Assembly: GCF_021155775.2 (NCBI RefSeq)
Contig: NC_060233.1
Span: 41,333,609-41,397,608 of the forward strand
DNA: 64,000 nucleotides
Direction: 5' to 3'
From: Neodiprion pinetum
Taxonomy: Eukaryota > Arthropoda > Insecta > Hymenoptera > Diprionidae
Under the pieces are notes generated by a model that made no database searches, was not told the origin of the DNA, and was given only the letters and a program-made list of their open reading frames with translations. Shown here in pieces: positions 49,982 to 62,942 of this stretch (positions within the stretch are counted from its first letter, which is position 1; each line of letters starts with the position of its first letter). A program made the position numbers and the translations under genes.

Positions 49982-50271
49982 CTGCAACAAATGATAGGAA
50001 AAAAAAAATGACGGTTAATTCATATTTCCAGGAAAATTTTGTCTCAGGTACATTTTGAAACATATGATTTGCTCAACGATCTGCAGTGTTTCCTTAATTC
50101 ATAGTTATTCTTATTCAGAATTCATACTACGTATCGTTACTTTTACTGTTCATGGAATTTTTTCAAGACCTTTTCCAGCCTTAAGCTCAGCTTGGGAAAA
50201 AGTTTTCCGGGATTTTTCCCTCGCTGCACCAGGGAGTAATAAATACAATCCGCAGTCAGAGAAATGAGGGA

Positions 50272-50292
50272 GGGGGGGGGGGGGGGGGGGGG
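50272..50292. repeat. Poly-G run (21 nt)
   Basis: Uninterrupted G run, C-rich on the gene strand, about 290 nt upstream of the 77-nt exon. Confidence 0.95.
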
Positions 50293-52821
50293 ATATTGAG
50301 TCACATATTGGAAATGTACGCAGCGCGTTAATTTTTCAAGTCCCGCACCTGCAGCGAGTTATTATATTTATGTGTCGTGAGATAATAAAAAGGGAAGAAA
50401 GTGTCGTTGGCCCTGCAAGCTGGTCTTATCGTCAGACGGATCGGGGGCAGATGGTTTGCTCGAGGCGGCGTGATGGCTGACCCGACGACGGCGAGCCGCT
50501 GACCTTTGAATACTTGCTAATTCCGTTTATTCTCTGCACACGGTTTAACTGTTCGAGAAAAACGCCCATACGCAAAGGCCGAGTAAAAAAGTGCCCGCAG
50601 TGCATCAGGGGAATCGGTTTACCCCGCACGTTTCTCCGTGGTCGTCAGATTTTACGAGGTTTGAGTGAGAAATTACAGTTTAATTAACGCGCGGCGTGGT
50701 ACAACTGTGGCAGAGTAATCTTGATCGGAAGTTATAAACGTGGACAAGATGAAACGAGATAAAATACAAACTTGTCTCAACTGTGGCGGCTGCGCTACGC
50801 CGATGTTTATGTCTGTAGAAACGCGCAGATACGCTGCCTGGCACCCGGCTTCATTATCGAGTGAAAAACTGCCAGTAATTGCGAGAGGGACCTCAACGTC
50901 TCGTTACTTCGTTCTCGAATGGCGCCATCATCTCTTCTCCTCTCGACGAAAAACGAGAAGATTCACGACCAGCCGCAAGGGTTTCGACATTTTTTTATTC
51001 AATTCAACGCTGAATCCCGCGCTTTTCATCGATGTCACATCTTCGTATTCCCGTGATCAGGTGTTTTGGTTCACCAGATTTTCACACCGCTATCCCGCCC
51101 CTTGCACTCCTCCGTAAACTCTCTGTTTGTCCCCGCAGTCGATCCCCAGTGATTATCGATATTTATTACCCAGAGGCATATTTACCCATTATGCCACTTA
51201 GATCATGCAGAGAACCGGAGATCGCCGTCTTTCAGGACAAACCTATCCACCCAATATCCGCGGCATTCATTCATCCGTCGCCGTTATTGAGACGAGACTG
51301 CGGGATAAGAGGCAGCTGCCTTCAGACGAGCTACTCCTGTTGAAACTCAACACCCTATCGCGTTCAGGATTGGCTTACGAGGCGGGTATCGACTGTCGGG
51401 ATATCGTGCCACGATACTCGGTTGCAAAAAGACGACTCGGATATTCCCCTCTACATCCTAGTCCTTCGCGCAATTTTCAGAAGAAACTTTTTCAAGTTCG
51501 CGTAAGGGTAAGTAAGGGAAAGAACGCGTCGCGACACCAGCTCAGCTGGACGATGCTACCGATGGCTGCTGCTTATCGAGGAACGGAGAAATACGGTCTC
51601 TCTTTGTAATCCCCCCACCCCCTCCACCCCTCTCATCTGTTGTTATATGCATAAAACAATCAAGATAATTGTCGAAGGTTCGTGGGGACGACGACTGCCG
51701 TTCACCCGAGCGAGTTCTGGCTGCCTGCTAGTCGTTCCTCCCCTGCACGAGCCGAAGCTATCCAATTACATTGAAAACAATAGTCTTAAGTGCCGGCGGC
51801 GGGTCGAGACCACCCCGCGAGCATCCGAGAACGTACCCTCGCAGACGGGAAGGGAGGGGTTCGTTCACTTTCGTGTATTGTGGAAAACCACTCGCAATGT
51901 TCGCGAGTCGGAAGACGTTCGGGAGGTGGGGGGGAAAAAGTTGGGCCGAATCAGCTGACCGAAGCTGCAGCTTTTGAGAAATCGGACACGGGATTCGGCA
52001 CCCCTAGTCGTGGCAAGCGGTGCAGAAACGGCTGCGAAGGGCTCGTCTCGAGGCAATCGGGATAACGGGACGACGAGACTCCGGGACTCATTTACACACT
52101 TAGCTCGCTTCCTCCGGATCGTTTCCGCCTCCTCAGACCGGGTTTCCCTCAAGACAAGGCGCCACCTTCTTCCAGACAAAACCCCGTCGGAGAATCGTCG
52201 ACCCAAATCGTTTTCATATTGTCTTTTTACCGCTCATTTTCGTTTTATCGCTTGTTTGCCCTCCCTCTCCTCGCCGCGCTTCCACCTACTGAATGGGTTA
52301 ATTCTCTCCCCTATACACTTGCTCCGCTGCTGCAGTTCCGCCCTCGTTTTTGGTATTATTCTTATTCTCCTTCCGGATCAGAGGAGAGGGCCGGAAGCCG
52401 TGTGTCTTTGCATGGCCAATATCCCCGGGTCGGGATTCACCGATTCCCTCGTCCTCGAGGGTGCGGACTGGCAAAAGACGCGGCACGAAGACGCGTTCGA
52501 CCGAAAAGACTCTTCAACGATATAAAAGCCTGCGTGAAGTTACAACAGGGGTGCGGATCGCGAGGCACCAATCCGAATTGGCCTTCACGGTTCTCTGATT
52601 TCAGTATAATTATCGACACACCCAACCACCCCCCAGGTCGGAGGGTCGCGTCGCCGGTGCTCCGGGATCGAAGTCTCGGTAATTTGCGAGGAGCGTTTTG
52701 TCGCATGCTGCGTCAGGTCGATGTCAGTGGGCGTGGATGGGCGCGGGAATGAACCCGGTGCGCGCCTTGGGTTCCGAATGACACGTCGATGACGTCCGCT
52801 GCTGACTCCGGCTAACGAGCA

Positions 52822-52848
52822 GGGCGTCGGGGGCGTCGGGGGCGTGGG
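52822..52848. repeat. GGGCGTCGGG decamer repeat
   Basis: About 2.7 copies of a 10-bp unit. Confidence 0.8.
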
Positions 52849-55800
52849 AGCCAACGGAGATCGCGCCTCGTCATCACGCTCTCGCCTCCAGGGGGTGCTC
52901 GTTGCCAGCCGCGTTCGGTGCACCTCCGTCAGGAATTACGTCTGTCCTAGAATTTGACGGAAGACGCGACGTCAGCGTCCTTTCCTCAACCCCGGAACGT
53001 AACGTCATCGAGCCGGTCTCCTCGGAGCGAATAGTACACGGACTGCGATAATTCGTGCAAAACGAGGTCGAATCGCGCCTGCACGGTGGCACGGAATGCA
53101 CGGAATCGAACAAAGACGCGCGGTGTCCTTCGTGAGATTTCCCACGTGATGAGTCACGGCAGAAGGGACGCGATGTCCCTTTGTATGTAATTATGGAGAA
53201 ACACAATGGAATGCATCGGCGGTATGCGAGCGCGACATGCCAGCTACGAGAGTTTGTCTTGATACCAGATAAGCCGGAACCTGAAGATGGTATGCCACGC
53301 TGGTGCAACGCTGACTCGGAGAGGGACGAGGCAAGAGCAGAGAGGAGACCGAGCGCCAGATATCGCGCCAGGATCTGCTTCGTCACCGTACCAGGCGTGC
53401 GCGCCCGTCTATCAGTCAGCCAAACTAACAACTATTTCAAGCCTCTGCCTTCCAGACGGACCTCGGACCAACCGCCCTCTCTACCCATGATACACCGGGT
53501 CGAATATTCCCCCTATACCCGGACTCGCTGCGACAGGTGATACTCGAGCTCTCGGAAAGATTGATCCTCGGAAGAAGCCTCACCTTCTACCTGTTGAACA
53601 GTCCGAATCTGCAACTGCGTACCTACCGCGCGTCGAACTTATCGTGCACGGAACTTTGGGTACCAGAGGACCTTCTCTTCTCGTCACGTCTCGAGATGCA
53701 GAAGAAACAAAGGAGTACACCGCAACGTCACCTGACGATCGAGGGGAAAGTTTTTAATTTCGTATCTCTCGCGGTCGATTAGACCCACGTGATTACCGGC
53801 CGTTTCATTAGCGGAACGCAATCGTCGCGGGGGTCGACAAGCCGGAGTTCCCCTAATCAATGGAATTGGGAGACAATCCCAGGGGTCAGCGGTGTAGCAG
53901 ACTCTCTTTCCCCGGGACGGAAGAGAGGCGGAGAGTAAAGGCGAGATTGAACGGCACGGTTCGTGTTAGCCCGGCGAGTCTTCCCTCCGACGACGGTGCG
54001 ACGTCGGCTTCCAGGAGGACACAATGAAGGAGGTGCGGTCCCTCTGTTTCACCGCGTCGTAGTCCCGCCGTTCCACTTTCCACCTCGTCCTCGCGGCCAA
54101 GTGACGAGGAGGCGTCCGAACATGTCCAAGCGTTCGTTGTCGGGGTTCCATTACTCCCTCTTCGTCCCTCTCGCAGGGTCGAACGTGAGCTCGAGGAGCA
54201 GAAGTGTCGGTATCGTGGCAGTCGCGCGCGTGATAATGACAGGTCTGGGCGTTACTCGTGATTGAGGTGCCCGTGTCACACGAGATGGCAGGGAAGGGGG
54301 AAAACGCAAAGATAGTCGGGGAGTTTTTGCACCGCCACGCCCATCCGTTCGCTTCGTTCGCTGAAAATTGGCGAAAAGAAGAAACGTGCGTACGAATGCG
54401 CGGAGGAATATAAAAATCGAGTCGTGGAACGGGGAGGAAATTCGGAGTCGGAGACTCCCACGCTTTACGGTTTCACGGATCTCGACCCTGCCCGAGTACG
54501 AGTAGGTCCGAAATCCATTCGACTAAATTACATAGTTTAAATGGATAATTAAATAGCAGCAGAACTGACTGAGGGACTTTGGACCGGGGATGATTGCCGG
54601 TTTCGGATGTAAGCATCAACCGGGAATTGGCGCCCCGGGCCTTGGATTCGGAGGAGTTTCTGCTGCCCGCCCTGCAACTAGAACGTTTCAAACGTGATAA
54701 TTATCTGTATTCCCATAAGCGAAACGCGCCTCGTTCGCTCGCCTCGACTCGAACCAGTCGAGTAAGACCTGCCAACGAGTGGCCGGCCCTCCCCTGCGCC
54801 CCGTTTTCTACCGTCGCAAACCGTGAGGGCACAAGAAAATTGGTGTACAACGGTCCCGTTACGCACTGAGCTCGGCTCAGCCGGGATGTCGGGAGGAAGC
54901 GGAGTCGAAGGGCACAGGGCGAACCCTCTATCATTGCCGCGCAGCTATGCATAGATTTTCGGAAAACACGCCCAGGTCCGACCCTAACCTCCTCGGCGGC
55001 TATAAGCGAAATAGCTGTTAGGTGATATTGGAACGGCGTGTTGTGAAGCTATCAATATATTTTTCGTCCCCCGTCTCTCTCTGTCGCCCCGGAACCGCGA
55101 CGCCTCGTCCTCTTCGCACTCGCTTCGAGGAGCCCCTAGCGTTTAGTGTCAATTTATTCGGGATTCCCGAGATTTCGAGGCTTTGCCGCCTGCGATCAAC
55201 CTCCCCGTTTGCATAATATTGTATTTATTTCGTCTTGTAACCCGCCGCTCACCCCCGCCGCTATACGACCCTATCCTAAACCCGCCACCCGGCAATGGCA
55301 CCGTAGAGGCACCCGGAATGGGCTATACGGGTTACCGAGGAGCATGCAACCTCTATTGAGACCAACCAATTTGGGTTTGCAATATTGGATCGTCTACCGA
55401 AAAACGAACCCCGCAACCCTTACCGTCGCCCCCACGCACGCTCCTCTCTCATTCCGTTCAATAATTTATCGCCAGCTATACGGGGTGTTTTTCACGAAGG
55501 CACGGATCTGAACAAGAATGTAGTTTCCACGGGATTCCATAGGTTTCGCATTCGATCTATAAAAACTCGGATGTCATTCAACCGTTCTTCCGATTATTAA
55601 AGCAGCATGTTTCGAACTTGAACCGAAAAACAATACCGCCTTATACCCTGATTCACACTGTCGCTGTGTGTTCTCGAATCAATCCGCAAGTGTCCGGGAG
55701 GAATTTGGTATTGCCGAATGAATTTTAACGTCGACTGGTAATTCGGTGGGAGTTTTCATCGTTTCGCGAAAATTCTTGCGCCGTCTAAGAGAGCACCTAT

Positions 55801-57958
55801 AGGGAGTTGGTAAGTTGGCGGAATCAGCGGGTTAGGAGGAGCCGAATAACTCTGTAACTAGCGGAGAAGTCACCCGAGTCCACCCACATACCGAGCCGCC
55901 ACCCCCGAGGCTTGCCCGATTTTAATCAAATTCCAAACATGGCTGGGCGCCTTTCGCAGAATGCGAATTGGCCCCGTTCTGGTGAAGGGTCTCGGAAAGT
56001 TTCGCGTCGTTGAAAGAGCGCCGGGATGGCACGGCGGTTCTATAATCTACCAGGTGGAAAACCGAGCGCACACTGACGGCCTCGACGCGGGGGTTTAAAT
56101 CATCGCTCCAGCGTTATAACAACGCGCCGAGGATTCAAACTATGAAATACAAAACAGCCGCGGCCCGAGGCCACGTTTCAAACAACGAATATCTGCATGC
56201 GCGCGGACGCAATCAGCAACGGACGTAATTTGCCAATATATCACCGAGTTATAATAAAATACAACATTCGTAATGAGGACGCCGGTGAAGCTCCATAAAT
56301 TTCAAACTGCAGCGCGAGATGAGGGGTGGAGTTTTTCGACCCGGCACAGTCGGTGGTGCCGGCCAAATGCAGGCCGGGGGTTCGGAGCCGATAATCGATT
56401 CTGCGAGCGCGTTGATCGATTAGTGAAATACCGAGGCGAGCCCTGAACGTACGTGGCGAAAGGGTTGAAAGGTGCGAAAATACGGAGGAGTAAAAAGTCG
56501 AAGGAGACGGAGTTCTCGCGGAATACAAAGCGGCGCGCAACGCTGCGCAACGTCTTTAGAGGCAATTAATGTCCGTGGTTATGAGATTCACGGGTTAATT
56601 AACACGGCTCGGTGCTGATTAACGATTTCCAGCGCACCTGCGCACACCGGTCAACCCACGATAATAGACAGGTGATTGTCACGGCTTCTGGCAACGCCTC
56701 GAGCTCCTCGGAGGCGATTGTGTCGATGATTGCGCGTCCTGATTCGACCGAGTCACAGGCGCCATAACTGGTTTTCGAACAGTCCGAGTTCAAATTCCGG
56801 TTAATTTTTGTCCAAGAAAGATAGTTGAGTGTTTGATTTACGATCGTTTCGGAGATACGTGCACGCGTGTACAAGAAAGCGGAGTGACGATCAATGACCG
56901 CGCTAAGCGATTCGAAAAAAACTCGTCCGATCTCACGGTCAATTGGATTCGTCGAAATCGATTCGGACCGCGAGGGGAGCGGAGAGTACCTGCGAGTAAA
57001 AACCCGCGTGGTGAAATACAACCTGGAATAAAAACGCGATCCGTCAATAACCGGAATACGGAGCGTAATGGGCCTCGAAAACGAGTAAACACGAGCGCGT
57101 ATCTGGGCGCAGACAATCTGGTGGATCGAGCCCGGGTGGTGACCCACCCCATTTTACCGGGCGGTCCGGTAAGCCGGGTGCAGGCTGATACAGTGCCGCG
57201 CAACGCCGAGTTCAAATTCATGCATTACCTACGTGACGTTACGGGACGAGCGGGGTGCACCGAGTGCAGCCATAAAACAGCTCGAGGATTATTCAATGAG
57301 GCTTCACCCGCATAAAAATATATTCCCCTGTCAATCCGTCACTCGCACACGAGGATACGTATAACCGTGGTGGGACGTTGGTTCCGAATTAGATTATATG
57401 CATATTCTCCGCAATCGACGAGGTATCACTTTTTGGAGGGGGCTGGCTGGAGCTTTTCTCGTCGCAACCCTTTTCTCGCTCCTCGTCGATCCTCGCGTCC
57501 GTAGGTTACACCCCGCAAAAAGGGAGCATCGGACTCTCAACGACATGTCGCCGGACTACGGTGCGGTACATAAACAACTGGGCGAGTCGCTGCGCTAGCC
57601 CAGCTCGCTAATGACGGGATATTAAATAACGATAATGACGCCGTCGAGGGTTTTTACAGCGCGAAACGGAGCCGGAGCCGCGCAGGGAGGGGGAGAGGAG
57701 AGAACCGAACGGCGCCGGGAACAACGGATCGAACGGAGACGAGCGATTGTGCGGCGCGGTTGCGGGTTGCGGATATGGAGCCGCCGGAGGCCACGGCTGA
57801 ATTTCACAAACTTAATTAACCGAGACAATGAGCGGCACCGGCGCAATCGAGCCCCGCCTTTCGCAGCCGCGCCGCGGCTGAAATACGCGGCGACGAAAAC
57901 CGAAACCGGAACGCGTTACGCCCGCGAACTCGATTAACCAGAGACGCGGCGCATCGAT

Positions 57959-58009
57959 GGTGGGTCCAGAAAATCTACCGAGTACATTATTATCGAGGCT
58001 GGACCCACC
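57959..58009. repeat. Inverted repeat, perfect 11-bp GC-rich stem
   Basis: GGTGGGTCCAG (57959-57969) is followed after 29 nt by its exact complement CTGGACCCACC (57999-58009). The hairpin could form in the hth pre-mRNA, since it lies in the upstream intron. No gene or transposon explains it. Confidence 0.6.
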
Positions 58010-61000
58010 TTTCGAGTATCTCGCGATCGCCGCCGCGCATGATGAATAGACTCGCGCTGACTTTATGCGATCCGACATCGCGCCGCGACTTGTTTGCCTG
58101 ACGAAAAATTTTCGCTCGAGTAGGTAGACGACGGGCGGACACGTAACCAGTCTTCGCCCGCGTTTGCATCGGTCAATTATTCATGCGCCAATGGTGGAGT
58201 GAAAGAAAAAGAATCCGAAGGTATTCTCGACCTGCACTCGCGTCCGTGAGCAACAACGGACTGTTTTTTACACCGATTATATTTGGAGTTGTAGCCAGGA
58301 GCTGTGCGCGGATTACCGTCTTCGAGTCTTGTCTTGCCGTTTCGCGAAAGAACTCTGGTTTATGACAAAGTTTCTTGTTCCTTTCTTTCCCGTATTTTTA
58401 ACGTATTGAACGGATGTGTTTGCATAGTTTTTCCGTCACGTCACGTTTCTGAGAATATTTCAAGTTCGAACGGTTGTTAAAAAAAAAAAGTGTTTACATA
58501 TCTGCTCGTTTAGCCGTGAATTTTCTCGGAAACACGAACAGACAGAAAATCTCAGTATAATCCGATTCGCAATCAGCAATGAAAATAAACCGGTCAATCA
58601 ATACCGTTTAAATCGATCGAATATTTTCCTCAAATACGTATTATACGAAACAAGTCGCAATTCAGGCGAATGGATGCTCGAGCACTCGGGAATTTTGTGC
58701 CGAAGTAAAAGAGAGGTAGAAAAAATAAATTCTTGGCAGCTGGCTCGAGGAGCAAGGCGTCTTGTTGACCCCAACAATCTCCGGTCTCCGAGTCGCGATT
58801 AGATTTCGCTTGAGAGAGTCGAGCCTTGTCAGCAATTACCGAAGAATATATGCAGCAAAGTGCATTATCCCCGGAATTTCGATCGGACGATCTCGATTAC
58901 TTCGAAGGGCTTCGAGGTGGATCGGTAAGTGAAAAGGGACGAAGGGTGGAGGTCGAAAAACGGCTCGCGTGAGGCTAGCCTTCCTTGTGGCAGCAGCGCG
59001 ATTATCGGTGGATGAACGAGCAACGCGTGCGGATCCGTCAAAGATCGGACGAACGGTTTTCGCGGGTCTCGGCCTGGGGCGAGGGTGCCTGGCTATTAAC
59101 GAGGCGGCGGGTGCGTAGGTGCGTCGTTCACCCTGGGGGTGTGGGTCCGCATGAGCAGACGTGATACGGAATATATGAATAACAATAGGAGTCGCGGCGG
59201 TATCGCGAAACCGCGCCGTCCGTGATGCATTGCGGCCGAGGGATGCCACGCGATCTCTCTGATTAGCACTATCTGCCCAACTACAGCCTCCGATTCCGCG
59301 CAGCGATCGATTCTTCCTCGCTCCGAAGAAATCCCACCCCGCTGACACCAAAAACCATCGATTCCCGATCTCGCGATTACTCGCACTGGATCCTCTTGGC
59401 TCGCGATCCACCAGGTATACATATAGACTGTTGGTCAGTCCCCAGTCATCACCAAGCCGACTTCCGATGTGTCCGGTGTGGTTGAAATATCGGCTCAACG
59501 AGGAGGCGAGCGTTCGTCTAGTCAGTTTGCGTCGTCCTCTCGACCCGTGCGCCGTTTGCTCTGAGTTTTCTGCAATTTAGAGGTGGCTGCGGACGGAAAA
59601 CATATTCCGCAATATCGCGAACACCCGCCTCCGTCCTCTTCATCCTACGCCGTCGAAAATAAACCGCGCAGTTTCGTTTCGACGCGTCGCTACGCATCGC
59701 TCGCGGAAAATGGTCTCATTCAAGTTTGTAGAAATTTTTGTGGGCGGATAACGCGGTTCGTGGTTCATTATGTTTTCTCTCCTCGATGCTGTTCCCGATT
59801 TCCATCAGATTCGAACGGAAGTTTTGGTTGCGAAATATTGATTTTTTGTTTTTATATTCTGACTGGATCTAAAACATACACAACCCACACACTTGATTTT
59901 GGCAGCAAGGCTGAATCTTTCGCTTTGGAAATGACCACTGACTGAAACGTTGATTTTTTTGTTTGCAACTTTTGTAAACTGATTCAATTTTTACCCCAGT
60001 ATATGAAATTTCTTACGCTCGCTCGGTGAGAGCTTGATTTTATCTCTCGTCTGCGTCATTCAACAAGCGATTGCCCAACATCATTTACTAATCCTCACCC
60101 TTTCCCCGTTTCAAATCCGCTCCTCTCTCCTAACTCTTTCTCAGGGGATCTGACTCCTTCACCCCCGAGAAATTACTTACCCTTCAGCATTATTGAACAA
60201 CTAGGGGTAAAATTGTGAACCCCTGAATAATGCGCGACCCTAAGACCCAAGACCCTTGCACGACATCGTGAAGAGCTCCCTTGACTGTGACGTGCCACGA
60301 AACGCATTGACTTCGGTTACCTCGTCGCTTGCGCAATGCGTGGTTTGGTTAGTTTCTAAATAATTGGACAACCATCAGCGATGGATATTGCGAAATATTA
60401 TGGGCCGGAAAATGTGTTACGCAAATAGAGCCGCGGGCATACCGTGCAGCGTTCTGAATGAATGGCTCGAATCTAAACTCGGAGCCGTCAGTGCAGCAAC
60501 ATGCATTTCGCATTTCGTATTTCGCATACAACCACCGACGCACCGGTTCGTGTGCGGGTAGCTTATTCGCGGACATTCCGATCGAGGCCTCTGCGCGGTG
60601 TGATAAAAACCGAGCGCACCATACGCATCGGGTACGCGAAACGAAACGTGCAGCGTCAGAATCGACGACCGGATCGCTGCGGGGGATGCGGACAAAAACA
60701 GAACGCTAATATTTCCGCAGCGCGGCGCTTTCGCGTGCGAAAAATCACGAAGCTTGCGACGTCAGTGCGCACCAGAGGCGCGTGTTCGTCTTGATGCATT
60801 GTGACATCTCCGGTCGCGGGGTTGTCGCCGGTACGACGGGACGTCATGTTTATACATTTCAGGTTACAAGAGCCCGACCGACAACAATCCTCTCAGCGAG
60901 AACGTATTTACGAGATATAACCGGACGCGAGCCGCAGTCGTAGACGTGTTTCCTGCAAGCTCGCCACTTTTCCGCCCTCCTTCCTCCCCCTCGTCGGCGA

Positions 61001-61631
61001 TGGGAATCCAAGGAAGCGACCGCCTCCCGGTCTTCGCCGACTTTCAATCTGTACTGGAAATGCTAATCGGGACGCGATCCCATTCCGGCTGATGGGCGAG
61101 GGTCTCAGGCGAGTAACTAAAAGCTCTTTTCCAGCGCGGATACCGCCAAAAAAGGGGTCGGGCGATTTAGACCGCAGAACTATCAGGTCGGCTAGGTCGG
61201 GGCACGGAACGCAGGCAGGGCCAGGTTATGCCGCCCCTGGGACGAGCCCTGATGGGGTTATGGGCCTCGGAGGCCTACTCTTACCACCTTGCGACGCCCG
61301 CTCGCCCTCCCATTCTATTCTATAATATCCTAGGAGATGTATTCGTCCTACAGGACGCCCGCAAATGCGTTCTAGATTGCATTCGGATAGGGAGATCTTC
61401 AGCCGGCCACCAATCTTCGCCCGGGGATAACTTGAAATGGGATTTCTGAATAACTACTAGCCCTTCCACATCTGTTTTCCCCCGAAATTACAAATTTAAA
61501 AAAGAAAGCAGAAACGGAAGGAAAAAAAAATTCGATTCAAATGCCATACCAATTTCCAGATTACAGGAACGTGTGTATCGCGTACTATATATGTGTAGGT
61601 GTCGTTGCTTCTTTACTGGATTGCCGCGCCA

Positions 61632-61655
61632 ATTATTATTATTATTATTATTATT
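61632..61655. repeat. (ATT)n microsatellite
   Basis: Eight ATT units, about 165 nt past the RS-exon donor on the gene strand. Confidence 0.9.
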
Positions 61656-61782
61656 GTAGAAACAGTCTTTTTCCAGACTTTAACTCGAGAGCATGTATTT
61701 TCGTAATGTATGATTTTGCCCTGTATTTTCTACGTTTCTCTGCGTTTGCCTTATAACTCGGAGGACCCCTTATTTTTAAAGC

Positions 61783-61806
61783 AACATACTATAGTTACAG
61801 TATGTT
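61783..61806. repeat. Hairpin, 8-bp stem, 13 nt past the RS-exon donor
   Basis: AACATACT (61783-61790) pairs with AGTATGTT (61799-61806) across an 8-nt loop. On the gene strand it starts 13 nt after the GTGAGTA donor of the 29-nt potential RS-exon. Confidence 0.45.
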
Positions 61807-61820
61807 ATAGGTTTACTCAC

Positions 61821-61849
61821 GAACTGCATTCTGCAAATTCAAAGCTTAC
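61821..61849 (-). other. hth: Potential 29-nt RS-exon following the upstream ratchet site
   Basis: The ratchet junction is followed after 29 nt by another good donor, GTTC|GTGAGTAAA (GT at 61820-61819). The 77-nt exon begins on a codon boundary (CAT for His), so the preceding exon should end in phase 0. Inserting 29 nt would shift the frame, and the shifted reading of the 77-nt exon meets a TGA within it. Retention would thus abolish the homeodomain. An 8-bp-stem hairpin (61783-61806) lies 13 nt past this donor. Confidence 0.45.
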
Positions 61850-61885
61850 CTGTAACAGAAAAATAAAAATTTTATTAGAATCGAT
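61850..61885 (-). promoter_or_regulatory. hth: Candidate recursive splice (ratchet) site in the upstream intron, acceptor half
   Basis: The gene strand reads a TTCTAATAA branch-like motif (about 61871-61881), then a T-rich tract, then CTGTTACAG followed directly by GTAAGC (junction 61850/61849). This fits the ratchet consensus (Y)n-NCAG|GTAAG. The distance from the junction to the acceptor of the 77-nt exon is 11,868 nt. Together with the site at 33644 it gives both long homeodomain introns the same architecture. Confidence 0.65.
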
Positions 61886-62892
61886 CTGTAGAATAAATAT
61901 TCTTTCTTCACTCTTTTATTACCATTCTTTCCCGTTAAGATTATTTTTATTTCATTATCTTGCTACCTTCATTCCACATTTTTTTATTCACGACACTCGT
62001 CGAGGACGGGTCGATTTGGCTTGGGGCATATCAAGTCTTGGATAAGTAAGAATAAAGAAAGAAAAAAAAAACAGAAAATCAAAGAACAGAAACGTGCAGG
62101 ACAAATAAAAAGTAACGATAATAAGGGGAAACTTTTGACGGGAATCAAATGGCCGAGAGCCGAGGGGGATACAAGATCGTAATTAATAAACCGGTATGCA
62201 AATTAGACGAAGGACCTTACGTATTCTGTTACAGGGTCCGAGAACCGCGGCAAATGCGACGACACGGCACTTCGTATACGTGTATTTACAAACTAAACGC
62301 CGTGGCGAAGAGGACATAAAGTTGAGGTGAACCACCCAGGGAATGGCGAGTATAAAAACCTGAGGGATTCGCGGGATATTCGAGAACAGATAATTCCTGA
62401 TTAAATCGAACGCGTTTGAAGTCGGGAAAGCCCGGCGCACGATGATCGCCGGAAGTGAAACGGAGGAGAATTAATCCGGGGTTCAGCTATTTCCGCCGGA
62501 AGATGATGCATGTGCGAAGGGGACGCGAGATTCAAGGCCGATACGCCTCTGACCCGACCTCCGTCGCCGCTCTTGCCCGCAGAAGGACGACGGGAGATAC
62601 GTTTTCATTCGGCGGTGGCGTAGAAAAAAGTGAAAAAGACACGCGTGTCGGATACACGCGAAGATACACGGCGCGGGATACGCGGCGTCGGCTCGGCACA
62701 ACGTCGAGGCGGTTTTACACGGCCGATCGACGGGGGGCGTCGTAATCAAATACCGCCTGGTCTCCGGCTCTTCGGTTGAAAAAAAGCTCGCGCCGTGCCC
62801 CGGAGGGAGGGCAAGTCGGTGGGAACGGAACGGCGGAACGCAACACGGCTCCGCACGTTTCCGCGGGCCGCATTAACGAGCCTGTACCATGA

Positions 62893-62942
62893 CGGAGGAG
62901 AGGAGGAGAGGAGGGAAGAGGAGGGAAGAGGAGGAAAGAAGA
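62893..62942. repeat. Purine minisatellite (GAGGAGGGAA-like units)
   Basis: Tandem degenerate units of GAGGAG and GAGGGAA with no pyrimidines over about 50 bp. Confidence 0.85.

Noticed and set aside
50140..50230. Possible relict of the same MITE family (ttttccagc and gggaaaaagttttcc words)
   Set aside because: Only short T/C-rich words match, with no terminal repeats; could be chance in an AT-rich stretch.
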